The notes under the pieces are model-generated. The model was not told where the DNA came from. It was given only the letters and a program-made list of their open reading frames with translations, and did not search any database. From assembly GCF_014202475.1 (NCBI RefSeq), contig NZ_JACHGV010000008.1, positions 1 to 64,000 on the forward strand: a stretch of DNA of 64,000 nt, read 5' to 3'. This DNA is from Streptomyces paradoxus (GTDB lineage: Bacteria > Actinomycetota > Actinomycetes > Streptomycetales > Streptomycetaceae). Of this stretch, positions 24,862 to 32,066 are shown piece after piece; within the stretch, counting starts at the first letter, position 1, and each line of letters begins with the position of its first letter. A program made the position numbers and the translations under genes.

Positions 24862-27258
24862 CTACCCGTCCTGAACCCCTGGGACCCGGACGTCCACCAC
24901 GCACACGTCGTCCCGCCGCTCGTCCGGCAGCATCCGCGCGAGCAACGGCCCCAGCGACGCGGGCCCGTCGCCGTGCGGAGCCGCCACCGCCTCGGCGAGC
25001 TGCTCCAGACCCAGGTCGATGCTGTCCGGGGGGTGCTCGACCAGGCCGTCGGTGTACAGGATGAGCCGGTCGCCCGGGTCGAGACGGCACTCCGCCTCCT
25101 CGTAGACCGGCGTGGCGGCCGCCCCGAGCAGCATGCCGCGGGGCCTGCGCAGATACCGCGCCCCGCCCTCCCGCAGCAGCAGCGGCGGGGGATGCCCGGC
25201 CTGGGCCCAGACCAGGCGCCGGCGGCGCGGCTCATAGCGGGCCAGCACCATCGTGGCGGTCGCGTGGGAGTCGCGTGAGTGCAGCAGCAGGGTGTTCAGC
25301 CGGGCGAGCGCGCCGGTCAGCGACGAGCCCGTGATGACCATGCCCTTCGCGGTGAAGCGGAGCTGGGCCATCGTGGCCACGGCGTCGACGCCGTGCCCGG
25401 CGACATCGCCGACCACCAGCAGCGCGTCCCCGTCGGGCAGCTCGATGGCACTGAACCAGTCACCGCCGACGTGCACACCCGACTGGGCCGGAAGATAGGC
25501 GACCTCGACGCGCAGCCCGGCCAGGTGGACGGGCCGGTTGGACATCGGCAGCAGCGCGTGCTGGAGCCGGGAGGCCAGGGTCCGCTCGGCCTGGAGCACG
25601 TCGTGCTGGGTCAGGATCGCCCGCTCGCTCTCGACCAGGGCCAGCTCCGCCCGCCGCCGGGCGGTCATGTCCTGCACGAAGCCGTGCACCTCGACGGGCG
25701 TCCCGTGCCGGTCGGCCACCGCCTCGGCCACCAGCCGCAGATGCCGGATGCCGCCGCTCGTCCGGATCCGGAACGGTACGTCGAACGCCCGCCCGCCGTG
25801 GACGAGTTCGCTGATGGCGCGGGTCAGCGCGGGCGTGTCCTCGGGCAGCGCGAGCTCCGGCACCTCCGGCAGGCGCACCGGGCCGTCCGCCGGGTCCCGG
25901 CCGACGAGGGAGAACACCTGGGTCGACCAGGAGGCCTCCTGGGTGGCCAGGTTCCAGTTCGCCCAGCCGAGATTGCCCAGCCGCTGCAGGTCCGCCAGCC
26001 GCTGTTCCTGCCGGTCGGAGGAGCCGTGCCTGATCCACGAGACGACGAGGGCGTCGCCCAGCGGGGCCACCCGTGCCGTGTACACGTACAGCTCGGCGAC
26101 GCCCGCCACGACCTCCTCGTGCGCGAACGGCTCGCCCTCGTACGCCTTCCCGGTGGCCAGCACCTGAAGGCAGCCCCGCCACAGTGGCTCGGCCGCCAGG
26201 GCCGGTCGCAGCTCCAGCAGCCGCCGCCCGGCCGGTTCCTCACCGGTCCGGCCCAGCAGGTCGCCCACCTGCGCGGTCGCGGCCTCCACCCGGAAGTCCT
26301 CGGTCTCGCCCGTCGCGCCGTGCAGCGGCGTGAGCAGCATCGCGGCGACCGGCAACGCCTCGAACAGCGCCTGCACCGCGTCCGTGGCGGCGTCGGCGTC
26401 GCGCTCGGGCGGAGTGTCGAAGGCGCGCAGCCGGCCGGCGCACAGCCTGGTGACGCCGCGCAGGTGGGCGCGGTCGCGCGAGGTGAACACCCCCGCCCGG
26501 CCGCGCAGCACGCCGATGCAGACCTCGGCCGGGCCCGCGGCGGCCACGGGCAGCCAGGCACGCGAGCGCCACCGGTCGGGAGGGTCGCCGATGAGCAGAT
26601 ACCGCCGCTCGTCCGATGCGAAGTCCTCCAGCCAGCGCGGCTCACCCGCCCGCAGCGCGTCCAGCGCCGCCATGCCGCTCAGCGGCGGCACCTGGGACCA
26701 CTGGGCCGCCAGCTGGTCGTCGACGCCGGCGTGCCCGATCAGAACGAGCCCGCCGTCGGGCCTGCGTGCGTAGATCAGGATCGCGTCGGCCCCCATGCCG
26801 GGGCCGAGGTGCTCCAGCAGACACCGGGCGAGGTCGTGCGGTGACGTCACCCGAACGAGGGCCTGGCCGAGGCGGGCCAGGGCGGCGGTGACGTCGTCCG
26901 GCGCGTCCGACTGCTCCAGGGCCACCGTTGCGGAGTCGCGAGCCTCGGAACCGGGGGATGCGCTCGCCCTGCCCGCGGCGGGTGGCGTGGGCGCGAGGGT
27001 GCCCAGGGTGATCCAGCACTCCTCCAGCAGGGTGTGACGGGCGGCCTTGGCGCGCTGGAGCAGCAGTTCGCCCGCCGCGTCCGCGGTGCACCCGGTCAGC
27101 GCCATCACAGCGCCCTTGGCCCGTTCCACGACAGAAGCCGTGGCCGCCTGGTCGCGCAGCCGGTCCAGTTCGGCGCGCTGCCGGGCGACGATCTTGGCCA
27201 GTTCGACCAGGTCCGGTGCGGCACCGGGCTGCGCCGGAGTCACGGGCTCGCTCGTCAC
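24862..27258 (-). CDS. ANTAR-GAF-PAS-SpoIIE multidomain phosphatase (PP2C type)
   Basis: This protein of about 798 residues has, in order, an ANTAR-like N-terminal domain (residues about 20-80, ASVVERAKGAVMALTGCTAD, normally an RNA-binding antiterminator module), a GAF domain (about 130-290), two PAS-like regions (about 295-400 and 420-540) and a SpoIIE-type PP2C phosphatase (about 560-795). The phosphatase has metal-binding aspartates in VGGDWFSAIELPDGD, VVGDVAGHG and the terminal DDVCVVDV. Such proteins dephosphorylate anti-sigma antagonists in response to redox, light or small-ligand signals. An ANTAR domain on a SpoIIE phosphatase is uncommon. GTG 27258 is chosen; GTG 27276 is possible. 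Confidence 0.88.
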   Translation of the reverse strand: MTSEPVTPAQPGAAPDLVELAKIVARQRAELDRLRDQAATASVVERAKGAVMALTGCTADAAGELLLQRAKAARHTLLEECWITLGTLAPTPPAAGRASASPGSEARDSATVALEQSDAPDDVTAALARLGQALVRVTSPHDLARCLLEHLGPGMGADAILIYARRPDGGLVLIGHAGVDDQLAAQWSQVPPLSGMAALDALRAGEPRWLEDFASDERRYLLIGDPPDRWRSRAWLPVAAAGPAEVCIGVLRGRAGVFTSRDRAHLRGVTRLCAGRLRAFDTPPERDADAATDAVQALFEALPVAAMLLTPLHGATGETEDFRVEAATAQVGDLLGRTGEEPAGRRLLELRPALAAEPLWRGCLQVLATGKAYEGEPFAHEEVVAGVAELYVYTARVAPLGDALVVSWIRHGSSDRQEQRLADLQRLGNLGWANWNLATQEASWSTQVFSLVGRDPADGPVRLPEVPELALPEDTPALTRAISELVHGGRAFDVPFRIRTSGGIRHLRLVAEAVADRHGTPVEVHGFVQDMTARRRAELALVESERAILTQHDVLQAERTLASRLQHALLPMSNRPVHLAGLRVEVAYLPAQSGVHVGGDWFSAIELPDGDALLVVGDVAGHGVDAVATMAQLRFTAKGMVITGSSLTGALARLNTLLLHSRDSHATATMVLARYEPRRRRLVWAQAGHPPPLLLREGGARYLRRPRGMLLGAAATPVYEEAECRLDPGDRLILYTDGLVEHPPDSIDLGLEQLAEAVAAPHGDGPASLGPLLARMLPDERRDDVCVVDVRVPGVQDG

Positions 27259-27365
27259 GCGTTGAGCATCGCACACCCTGCCCGATTCGAAGAGCGGCTT
27301 GTTCGCACGGACTGCCCGCCAGGCCCGGGCGCCCCGTCCGTCACCTCAGCCTCACCGGGCAGGGG

Positions 27366-27932
27366 TCAGCGGCCGTCGCGCGGATACAGCCACAACCGCA
27401 GCAGCCGGCTCAGCCGCGGCATCACCAGATAGGTCAGCACCGGCAGCAGGACCAGGGGGAAGACAGCGGCCCGCAGGGCCAGCGGCCAGCCGGTGGTGTG
27501 AGGTGTGACCAGCCACTGGACGAGCAGGGTGCAGGGGTAGGCGCCGAGGAAGGTCGTGAGGACCATCTTCCACCGGGGCGGGGCCTGCACCGTGGTGCCC
27601 GGGAGGCTGAACCAGGTCTCCATCCCGGTCGTCGACTGGCGCTCGCTGCTGACCTCGGTGGCGATGTCCTCGATCCGCCGGTGCCAGTGCGCACGCTCCT
27701 CGGACTCCAGCCAGGCGGCGAGCCGGTGCTGATCGGACCAGCGCAGCACCGCGTGGTAGCGGTGACCGTCCTCGGGCGTCAGCCAGGAGACGCCCTCGTT
27801 GCCGGGGAACTGTCTGGCGCAGCGGGTGATGCCGTGCGTCCACTCCTCGAACCGCTGCTCCCGGCCGGGGCGCACCTGCCAGGTCAGAACCGTGGTCACC
27901 GGCTCGCCGCGCCGGGCTGTGGTGGTGCTCAT
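27366..27932 (-). CDS. Antibiotic biosynthesis monooxygenase (ABM) domain protein with C-terminal membrane helices
   Basis: This 188-residue protein has an ABM ferredoxin-like domain (about residues 10-105; VTTVLTWQVRPGREQRFEEW and YHAVLRWSDQHRLAAWLESE) followed by two hydrophobic segments at about 122-142 (KMVLTTFLGAYPCTLLVQWL) and 150-175. ABM proteins are small oxygenases or dimeric folds. The fusion to membrane helices resembles the actinomycete ABM-associated membrane subgroup. ATG at 27932 follows a GGGGGA site; the longer frame to 27965 lacks one. Catalytic role not evident. Confidence 0.75.
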   Translation of the reverse strand: MSTTTARRGEPVTTVLTWQVRPGREQRFEEWTHGITRCARQFPGNEGVSWLTPEDGHRYHAVLRWSDQHRLAAWLESEERAHWHRRIEDIATEVSSERQSTTGMETWFSLPGTTVQAPPRWKMVLTTFLGAYPCTLLVQWLVTPHTTGWPLALRAAVFPLVLLPVLTYLVMPRLSRLLRLWLYPRDGR

Positions 27933-27975
27933 TCCCCCACGGGTGCCACGCCCGGCGCCGGTCATGCCCGGCGGC

Positions 27976-28356
27976 TCACGGCTGGCGGTTCGCCTCCACC
28001 AGGGCCTGGGTCACCGCCCTGACGCTGCGCGCGATGTGCTGGAGCTGCATGACCTCGGCCGCGTACAGCTTGATCGTGTGCTCGATGACCCCCTCGTGCA
28101 GGCCGAGGCCGGGAAGGTCGGCGCGGGCGGTCTGCAGGGCGGTGCGGGCGACCCGGATCTCGTTCTGGACCTGGATCTGGGCGTGCCGGGCGAGGAGGAC
28201 GGGGTGGCGGATGAACACGGGGTATCCGGCGTAGCGCGTGGGCACCAGCTCGCGCAGCCACTTGGCCGCCGAGCGCTCCCAGTCGTAGCTCCCGGGGGTC
28301 TTGACCTGGCAGGGCCAGTCCGGGCTGATGCGCGTGGTGGTCAGGTGCATGATCAT
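27976..28356 (-). CDS. Conserved-looking protein of unknown function (126 aa)
   Basis: This protein has an N-terminal region (LTTTRISPDWPCQVKTPG), then mostly helices with a regular basic/hydrophobic pattern (ARHAQIQVQNEIRVARTALQ, and VIEHTIKLYAAEVMQLQHIA). It has one cysteine and no membrane segment or catalytic motif I recognise. Start ATG 28356 follows GGAAG; a second ATG lies at 28350. An AT-rich, promoter-like region with a 7-bp-armed palindrome lies upstream. The next gene on the same strand is an RpiR regulator 272 bases away. Confidence 0.65.
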   Translation of the reverse strand: MIMHLTTTRISPDWPCQVKTPGSYDWERSAAKWLRELVPTRYAGYPVFIRHPVLLARHAQIQVQNEIRVARTALQTARADLPGLGLHEGVIEHTIKLYAAEVMQLQHIARSVRAVTQALVEANRQP

Positions 28357-28514
28357 CGCTTCCGGGTGTGCGGCGTCGTGAGGGTGGACGACGGGTCGGG
28401 GCGGCCCCGGCCTAGGGGATGACCGGGGCCGCCACGGACACCCGGGACCCGGAGTGGGTAGGACCCGGCTCCACGGGTGCGGAACGGATCCGGAACTGCC
28501 GGGTCGCGATCCGT

Positions 28515-28570
28515 GAGCAGTATTTATATATGCCATCCGGTTTGCAAGAAGCATGAAAACATTCATGCGC
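28515..28570. promoter_or_regulatory. AT-rich promoter-like patch with GCATGAA-AACA-TTCATGC palindrome
   Basis: GCATGAA at 28551-28557 and TTCATGC at 28562-28568 form a perfect 7-bp inverted repeat around AACA. Just left of it lies a TATTTATATAT run. Read leftwards, TTGCAA followed by the A/T block resembles a promoter for the 126-residue gene. The palindrome may be the target of the RpiR regulator encoded next to it (inference). Confidence 0.5.
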
Positions 28571-28628
28571 GCTTTGTTGTGGATGGTCCCCATGTGTGGT
28601 CCGTCCGGCGGGGTCCGCCGCCCGTCGC

Positions 28629-29546
28629 TCAGTCCCTGAGGAAGAACTGGTGCTGGTCGGCGAGCTGCTCGTACTCCTCCAGCCGCGCCTGCGTCCGCTC
28701 CGGATCCGCGTCCGTCATCGCCTGCAGCAGGGCCGAGCACATCACGCCCGGGGCAGCGTAGGAGTCGAAGACCAGGCGCGAGCCGGTCCCGAGGGCGAAG
28801 ACGACGTCCGCCTCGTCCGCGAGCGGCCCGAGCGCCAGGTCGGTGATCAGCGCGACCTTGAGCCCGGCGCCCCGCGCGACCCGGACGGCCGTCAGGGTCT
28901 CCTGGGCGTGCCGGGGCAAGGAGAACGCCAGCACCCACGTGCCACCCGCCTCACGCGACTGCAGCAGCGCGTCGTAGGCGACGCTGCCGCCGCGCGTCAC
29001 GAGCCGTACGTCCGGATGGATCCGGCGGGCGGCGTAGGCGAAGTACTCGGCGAGCGAGACGGAGATGCGCAGCCCGAGCACCGTCAGGGGGGTGGACGAG
29101 GAGAGCTTGCGGCCGACGTCGATGACCACGCCCGGGTCGGCCAGGTCGCGCCGCAGGTTCTCCAGATTCTCGATCTCGGCGTCGACCGCCGCCTGCAGTT
29201 CGTTGCCGCGCATCTCCTCGGCCGGGCCGACGGCGAGGGTGCCCAGCGCGATCGACTGGAGCTTCTCCCGCAACGCCGGGTAACCGCTGAAGCCGACCGC
29301 CGAGGCGAAACGCGTCACCGAGGGCTGACTGACTCCGGCCCGGTCCGCCAGATCCGTGATCGACAAGAAGGCCGCCTCGGTGATGTGCTCGATCAGGTAC
29401 TGCGCGATGCGCCGCTGCCCCGGGGACAGCCGGGGCCGGTCGAAGAGGGCCCTGAGCTGGGCGGACGGGGAGACCTCCGCTTCGGGGGCGGCCTTCCCCG
29501 AGGTGATCGCGGATGCCTGTGCGCGTGCCTGCTGCGGCGATGGCAC
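28629..29546 (-). CDS. MurR/RpiR family transcriptional regulator
   Basis: This 305-residue protein has an N-terminal RpiR helix-turn-helix (about residues 45-85, FLSITDLADRAGVSQPSVTR) and a C-terminal SIS sugar-phosphate-binding domain (about 130-260; VLGLRISVSLAEYF and VLAFSLPRHAQET). Such regulators sense sugar phosphates and control carbohydrate use. GTG at 29546 is chosen because GAAGGAGG lies 7 bases before it; a longer frame to 29570 overlaps that ribosome-binding site and is rejected. Target genes are not adjacent except the 126-residue gene downstream, whose promoter carries a palindrome. Confidence 0.88.
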   Translation of the reverse strand: MPSPQQARAQASAITSGKAAPEAEVSPSAQLRALFDRPRLSPGQRRIAQYLIEHITEAAFLSITDLADRAGVSQPSVTRFASAVGFSGYPALREKLQSIALGTLAVGPAEEMRGNELQAAVDAEIENLENLRRDLADPGVVIDVGRKLSSSTPLTVLGLRISVSLAEYFAYAARRIHPDVRLVTRGGSVAYDALLQSREAGGTWVLAFSLPRHAQETLTAVRVARGAGLKVALITDLALGPLADEADVVFALGTGSRLVFDSYAAPGVMCSALLQAMTDADPERTQARLEEYEQLADQHQFFLRD

Positions 29547-29700
29547 CGGTGCGCCTCCTTCGTCTCCCACGGACGTTCAACATAGCTCACGCACATGGTG
29601 ACCAGGGCTTCTCCGGACAGCATGAGCTGTCCCGCCGGGGGTTACCCGTGCGCCGGGCGGGAACCCGCCGCCGCACACGACCCCGAGAGGAGCCGCCGAC

Positions 29701-29862
29701 ATGACCGTCCCCGAGGAGAACCGTCCCAAGACGGAGACCACGGACGAACTGCTGGAACACCGGGACGACCACCGCTCCCGGCCGCCGGGCGCGACCGGCC
29801 GCACGATGCGCGAGGCCCTGGAAGAGGCCGAGGTGCGCCCCGACGACTACGACGACCGCTAG
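29701..29862 (+). CDS. Small acidic protein of unknown function (53 aa)
   Basis: ATG follows GAGAGGAG. The 53 residues are strongly charged (TVPEENRPKTETTDELLEHR, then REALEEAEVRPDDYDDR) with no hydrophobic core, suggesting an intrinsically disordered or partner-bound peptide. It is followed 68 bases later by a DUF3662 protein on the same strand. Function unknown. Confidence 0.6.
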   Translation: MTVPEENRPKTETTDELLEHRDDHRSRPPGATGRTMREALEEAEVRPDDYDDR

Positions 29863-29930
29863 GCGGTGTCCGTGGGGCATCCCCCCGGCACCCCGATCGA
29901 ATCGACGAAGCTTCCGGCAGGTGAGACGGC

Positions 29931-30332
29931 ATGGGCGCGCTGAGTGCGCTGGAACAGACCCTGGAGAACCGTTGGGACGCGCTGTGGGCGCGGCTCCTCG
30001 ACAAGGAACCCGTCGAGGTCGTCGACGCCCTGCGGCGTGAATGCGACGACAACGCCGTCGTGTGCCGCGGGGGCCGCGTCATGGTCCCCAACGCCTACGA
30101 CGTGGAACTGCCCGACGACGTGCACGACCATCTGACCCGCACCGGCACCGACGTGGGCCAGGCCCTCACCGACAGCCTGTGCCGCCACGCGGAACGCCGC
30201 GGTTACGAGTTCGCCGGCCCGCTGGCGGTCCATGTGGCGAGGTGCCCCGACGTGCCCAACGGCCGTTACCGGGTGGCCGGCCGGGTCATGGAGCACGTGA
30301 GCGCGGACGGGTTCTTCTACGCGACCCACTGA
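29931..30332 (+). CDS. Stand-alone DUF3662 (FhaA N-terminal domain-like) protein
   Basis: This 133-residue protein matches the N-terminal domain of FhaA (LEQTLENRWDALWARLLDKE near residue 7, ALRRECDDNAVVCRGGRVMV near 33, NAYDVELPDD near 54). In FhaA this domain precedes an FHA phosphothreonine-binding domain and connects to the envelope-linked MurJ/PknB system. Here the protein ends after the DUF3662 domain with no FHA module, so it may bind the same partner without phosphorylation control (inference). It lies behind a 53-residue acidic protein with which it may share a transcript. Confidence 0.8.
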   Translation: MGALSALEQTLENRWDALWARLLDKEPVEVVDALRRECDDNAVVCRGGRVMVPNAYDVELPDDVHDHLTRTGTDVGQALTDSLCRHAERRGYEFAGPLAVHVARCPDVPNGRYRVAGRVMEHVSADGFFYATH

Positions 30333-30365
30333 CGTGGACGCACCGACGTACGCGCGCGACCGCGG

Positions 30366-32045
30366 TCAACGGCGGTACAGCGTGATCGAGTGCCCGACGT
30401 CGTCCACGGGGCGGCTGTCGCCGATCAACTCGGCCAGCCGCCCCGTGGCCTTGGCGGCCGCCGAGTCCGACACGGCCAGCAGTCCCCGTACCTCACGGAC
30501 CGGCACCCGCCGCGGATCGGAGGCCTCGATGCCGTAGAAGGACGGCACACCGCTGCCCTTGTACACGAGCCACACCCGCTCGCCCGGATAGCGCTCACGG
30601 AGCCGGTCCGCGAGCCGCCCGAGGTCCTGCCCCCAGTCGACGTTCGAGTCGTGCAGCCACTCCCGGGTTCTGCCCGGCCCCCCGAACGCCTCATTGGAGT
30701 ACGGCAGATAAAAGGGATAAGCCCGGGCCGAACTGACCACGGCGAACGCCACCAGCACGGCAACCCCCAGGCACACCCACCGCCGTCGCACCATGAGGAC
30801 GCACCCCGCCGCCACCGCGAGGAACAGCGGCAGGAACACGGCGTACCGCGTCCCGAAATCCCGGGCACCTTGCATGGCCGCCGCCAGCAGCACCAGGGGA
30901 GCGGCCAGCACATAGGGCGCGGCAGGCCGCAGCCGCCGGACCGCGACCACGGCCGTGGCGCCCGCGGCCCACAGCACGAGCATCCCCAGCGGCGTCTTCA
31001 CCAGCAGCGCGGCCGGCAGGTAGTACCAGAGCGAACCCTCGTACAGCCGCCCGAACAGAAACCCCTGCCACGGCCGGTTCTCCAGCCCGAACTGCACCCG
31101 CATCCCGTCCCGGTAGGCCTCCGGGAACGGCATCGTCTCCACCAGCAGTCCGCGCAGCCCGCGCACCACCGGCACCTGCTGCTCCGGAGCCCAGCGCAGC
31201 CGCGGATCGACCATCAGATACGTGACCCACACGACGGCGACCGCCACCAGGGCCACACCGCCGGCCGCCGCCACGGCCCGGCGCAGACTGCTTCCGGACG
31301 ACCGCCACACGGACACCGCGGCCAGCGCCATCAGCACCGGCACAGCGGGCAGCGTGCTTATCCTCGTGGCCAGCGCGGCGCCCAGCGCCACTCCCGCGAG
31401 CGGCACGTACAGCCGCGGATTCCGGCGCGCCCGCCACACCAGCCACGCCGAGGTGAGCACGAACCCGGCGGCCGGTACGTCGAGCGTGGCGAGCGAGCCG
31501 TGGGCGATGACGTCGGGGGAGAAGCAGTACAGCGCGAGTGCGGCCAACCCCGCGCCATTCCCGGCCAGTTCACGGGCGAAGCAGAACACGACGAGCCCGA
31601 ACAGCAGCGTCAGCGCGATCACGGGGAGGCGGGCCCACAGCATCAGCCGCCAGGGGTCGTTGCCCGACTCGTAGAGCAGGTGCCGCCCGAGCCTGCCCTG
31701 GTCCCCGGCGAAGGCCGGGTCGATGTGCGGATCCGCGAGGGCGACCCCCGCGCCGATGACCAGTTTGCCGAGCGGCGGATGCTCGGGGTTGTGCCGCAGC
31801 CGGTGCTCGTGCACGTACTCGGCGGCCGCGCCCACGTACACCGGTTCGTCGATCGTCGGGGTCTGCCGCACGGCGGTCGTGACCATCGCGAAGGCCATCT
31901 GGGCGAGGAGCACGGCCACGAGGAGCGGCACCGGCCACCGCCTGCCGGGCCGGCGCGCCCGGTCCGCCGGCACCGGGGGCGAGAGCGACACCGGCCGGGG
32001 AACGGCGGGAGCGGTCCAGAGGTCCCTCATGGACTCACTCTGCAT
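30366..32045 (-). CDS. GT-C fold membrane glycosyltransferase (ArnT/PMT-like)
   Basis: This 559-residue protein has a long series of membrane helices and the GT-C catalytic signature TPTIDEP near residue 62 (Asp-Glu motif on the first outer loop), with conserved HNPEHPPL near 85 and a C-terminal WLHDSNVDWGQDL block typical of phospholipid-carrier-dependent ArnT/PMT enzymes. It would transfer a sugar from a polyprenyl-phosphate donor to an acceptor outside the cell. The MQSESM start has a GGGAG site. A second GT-C protein (46.5 kb) is encoded in the same window. Acceptor unknown; downstream lies a PAP2 phosphatase on the same strand. Confidence 0.85.
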   Translation of the reverse strand: MQSESMRDLWTAPAVPRPVSLSPPVPADRARRPGRRWPVPLLVAVLLAQMAFAMVTTAVRQTPTIDEPVYVGAAAEYVHEHRLRHNPEHPPLGKLVIGAGVALADPHIDPAFAGDQGRLGRHLLYESGNDPWRLMLWARLPVIALTLLFGLVVFCFARELAGNGAGLAALALYCFSPDVIAHGSLATLDVPAAGFVLTSAWLVWRARRNPRLYVPLAGVALGAALATRISTLPAVPVLMALAAVSVWRSSGSSLRRAVAAAGGVALVAVAVVWVTYLMVDPRLRWAPEQQVPVVRGLRGLLVETMPFPEAYRDGMRVQFGLENRPWQGFLFGRLYEGSLWYYLPAALLVKTPLGMLVLWAAGATAVVAVRRLRPAAPYVLAAPLVLLAAAMQGARDFGTRYAVFLPLFLAVAAGCVLMVRRRWVCLGVAVLVAFAVVSSARAYPFYLPYSNEAFGGPGRTREWLHDSNVDWGQDLGRLADRLRERYPGERVWLVYKGSGVPSFYGIEASDPRRVPVREVRGLLAVSDSAAAKATGRLAELIGDSRPVDDVGHSITLYRR

Positions 32046-32066
32046 CAGCTCCCGCCGTAGAAAGCG

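Noticed and set aside
29547..29570. Eight-residue N-terminal extension of the RpiR regulator
   Set aside because: It overlaps a strong GAAGGAGG ribosome-binding site ideally spaced for GTG 29546.
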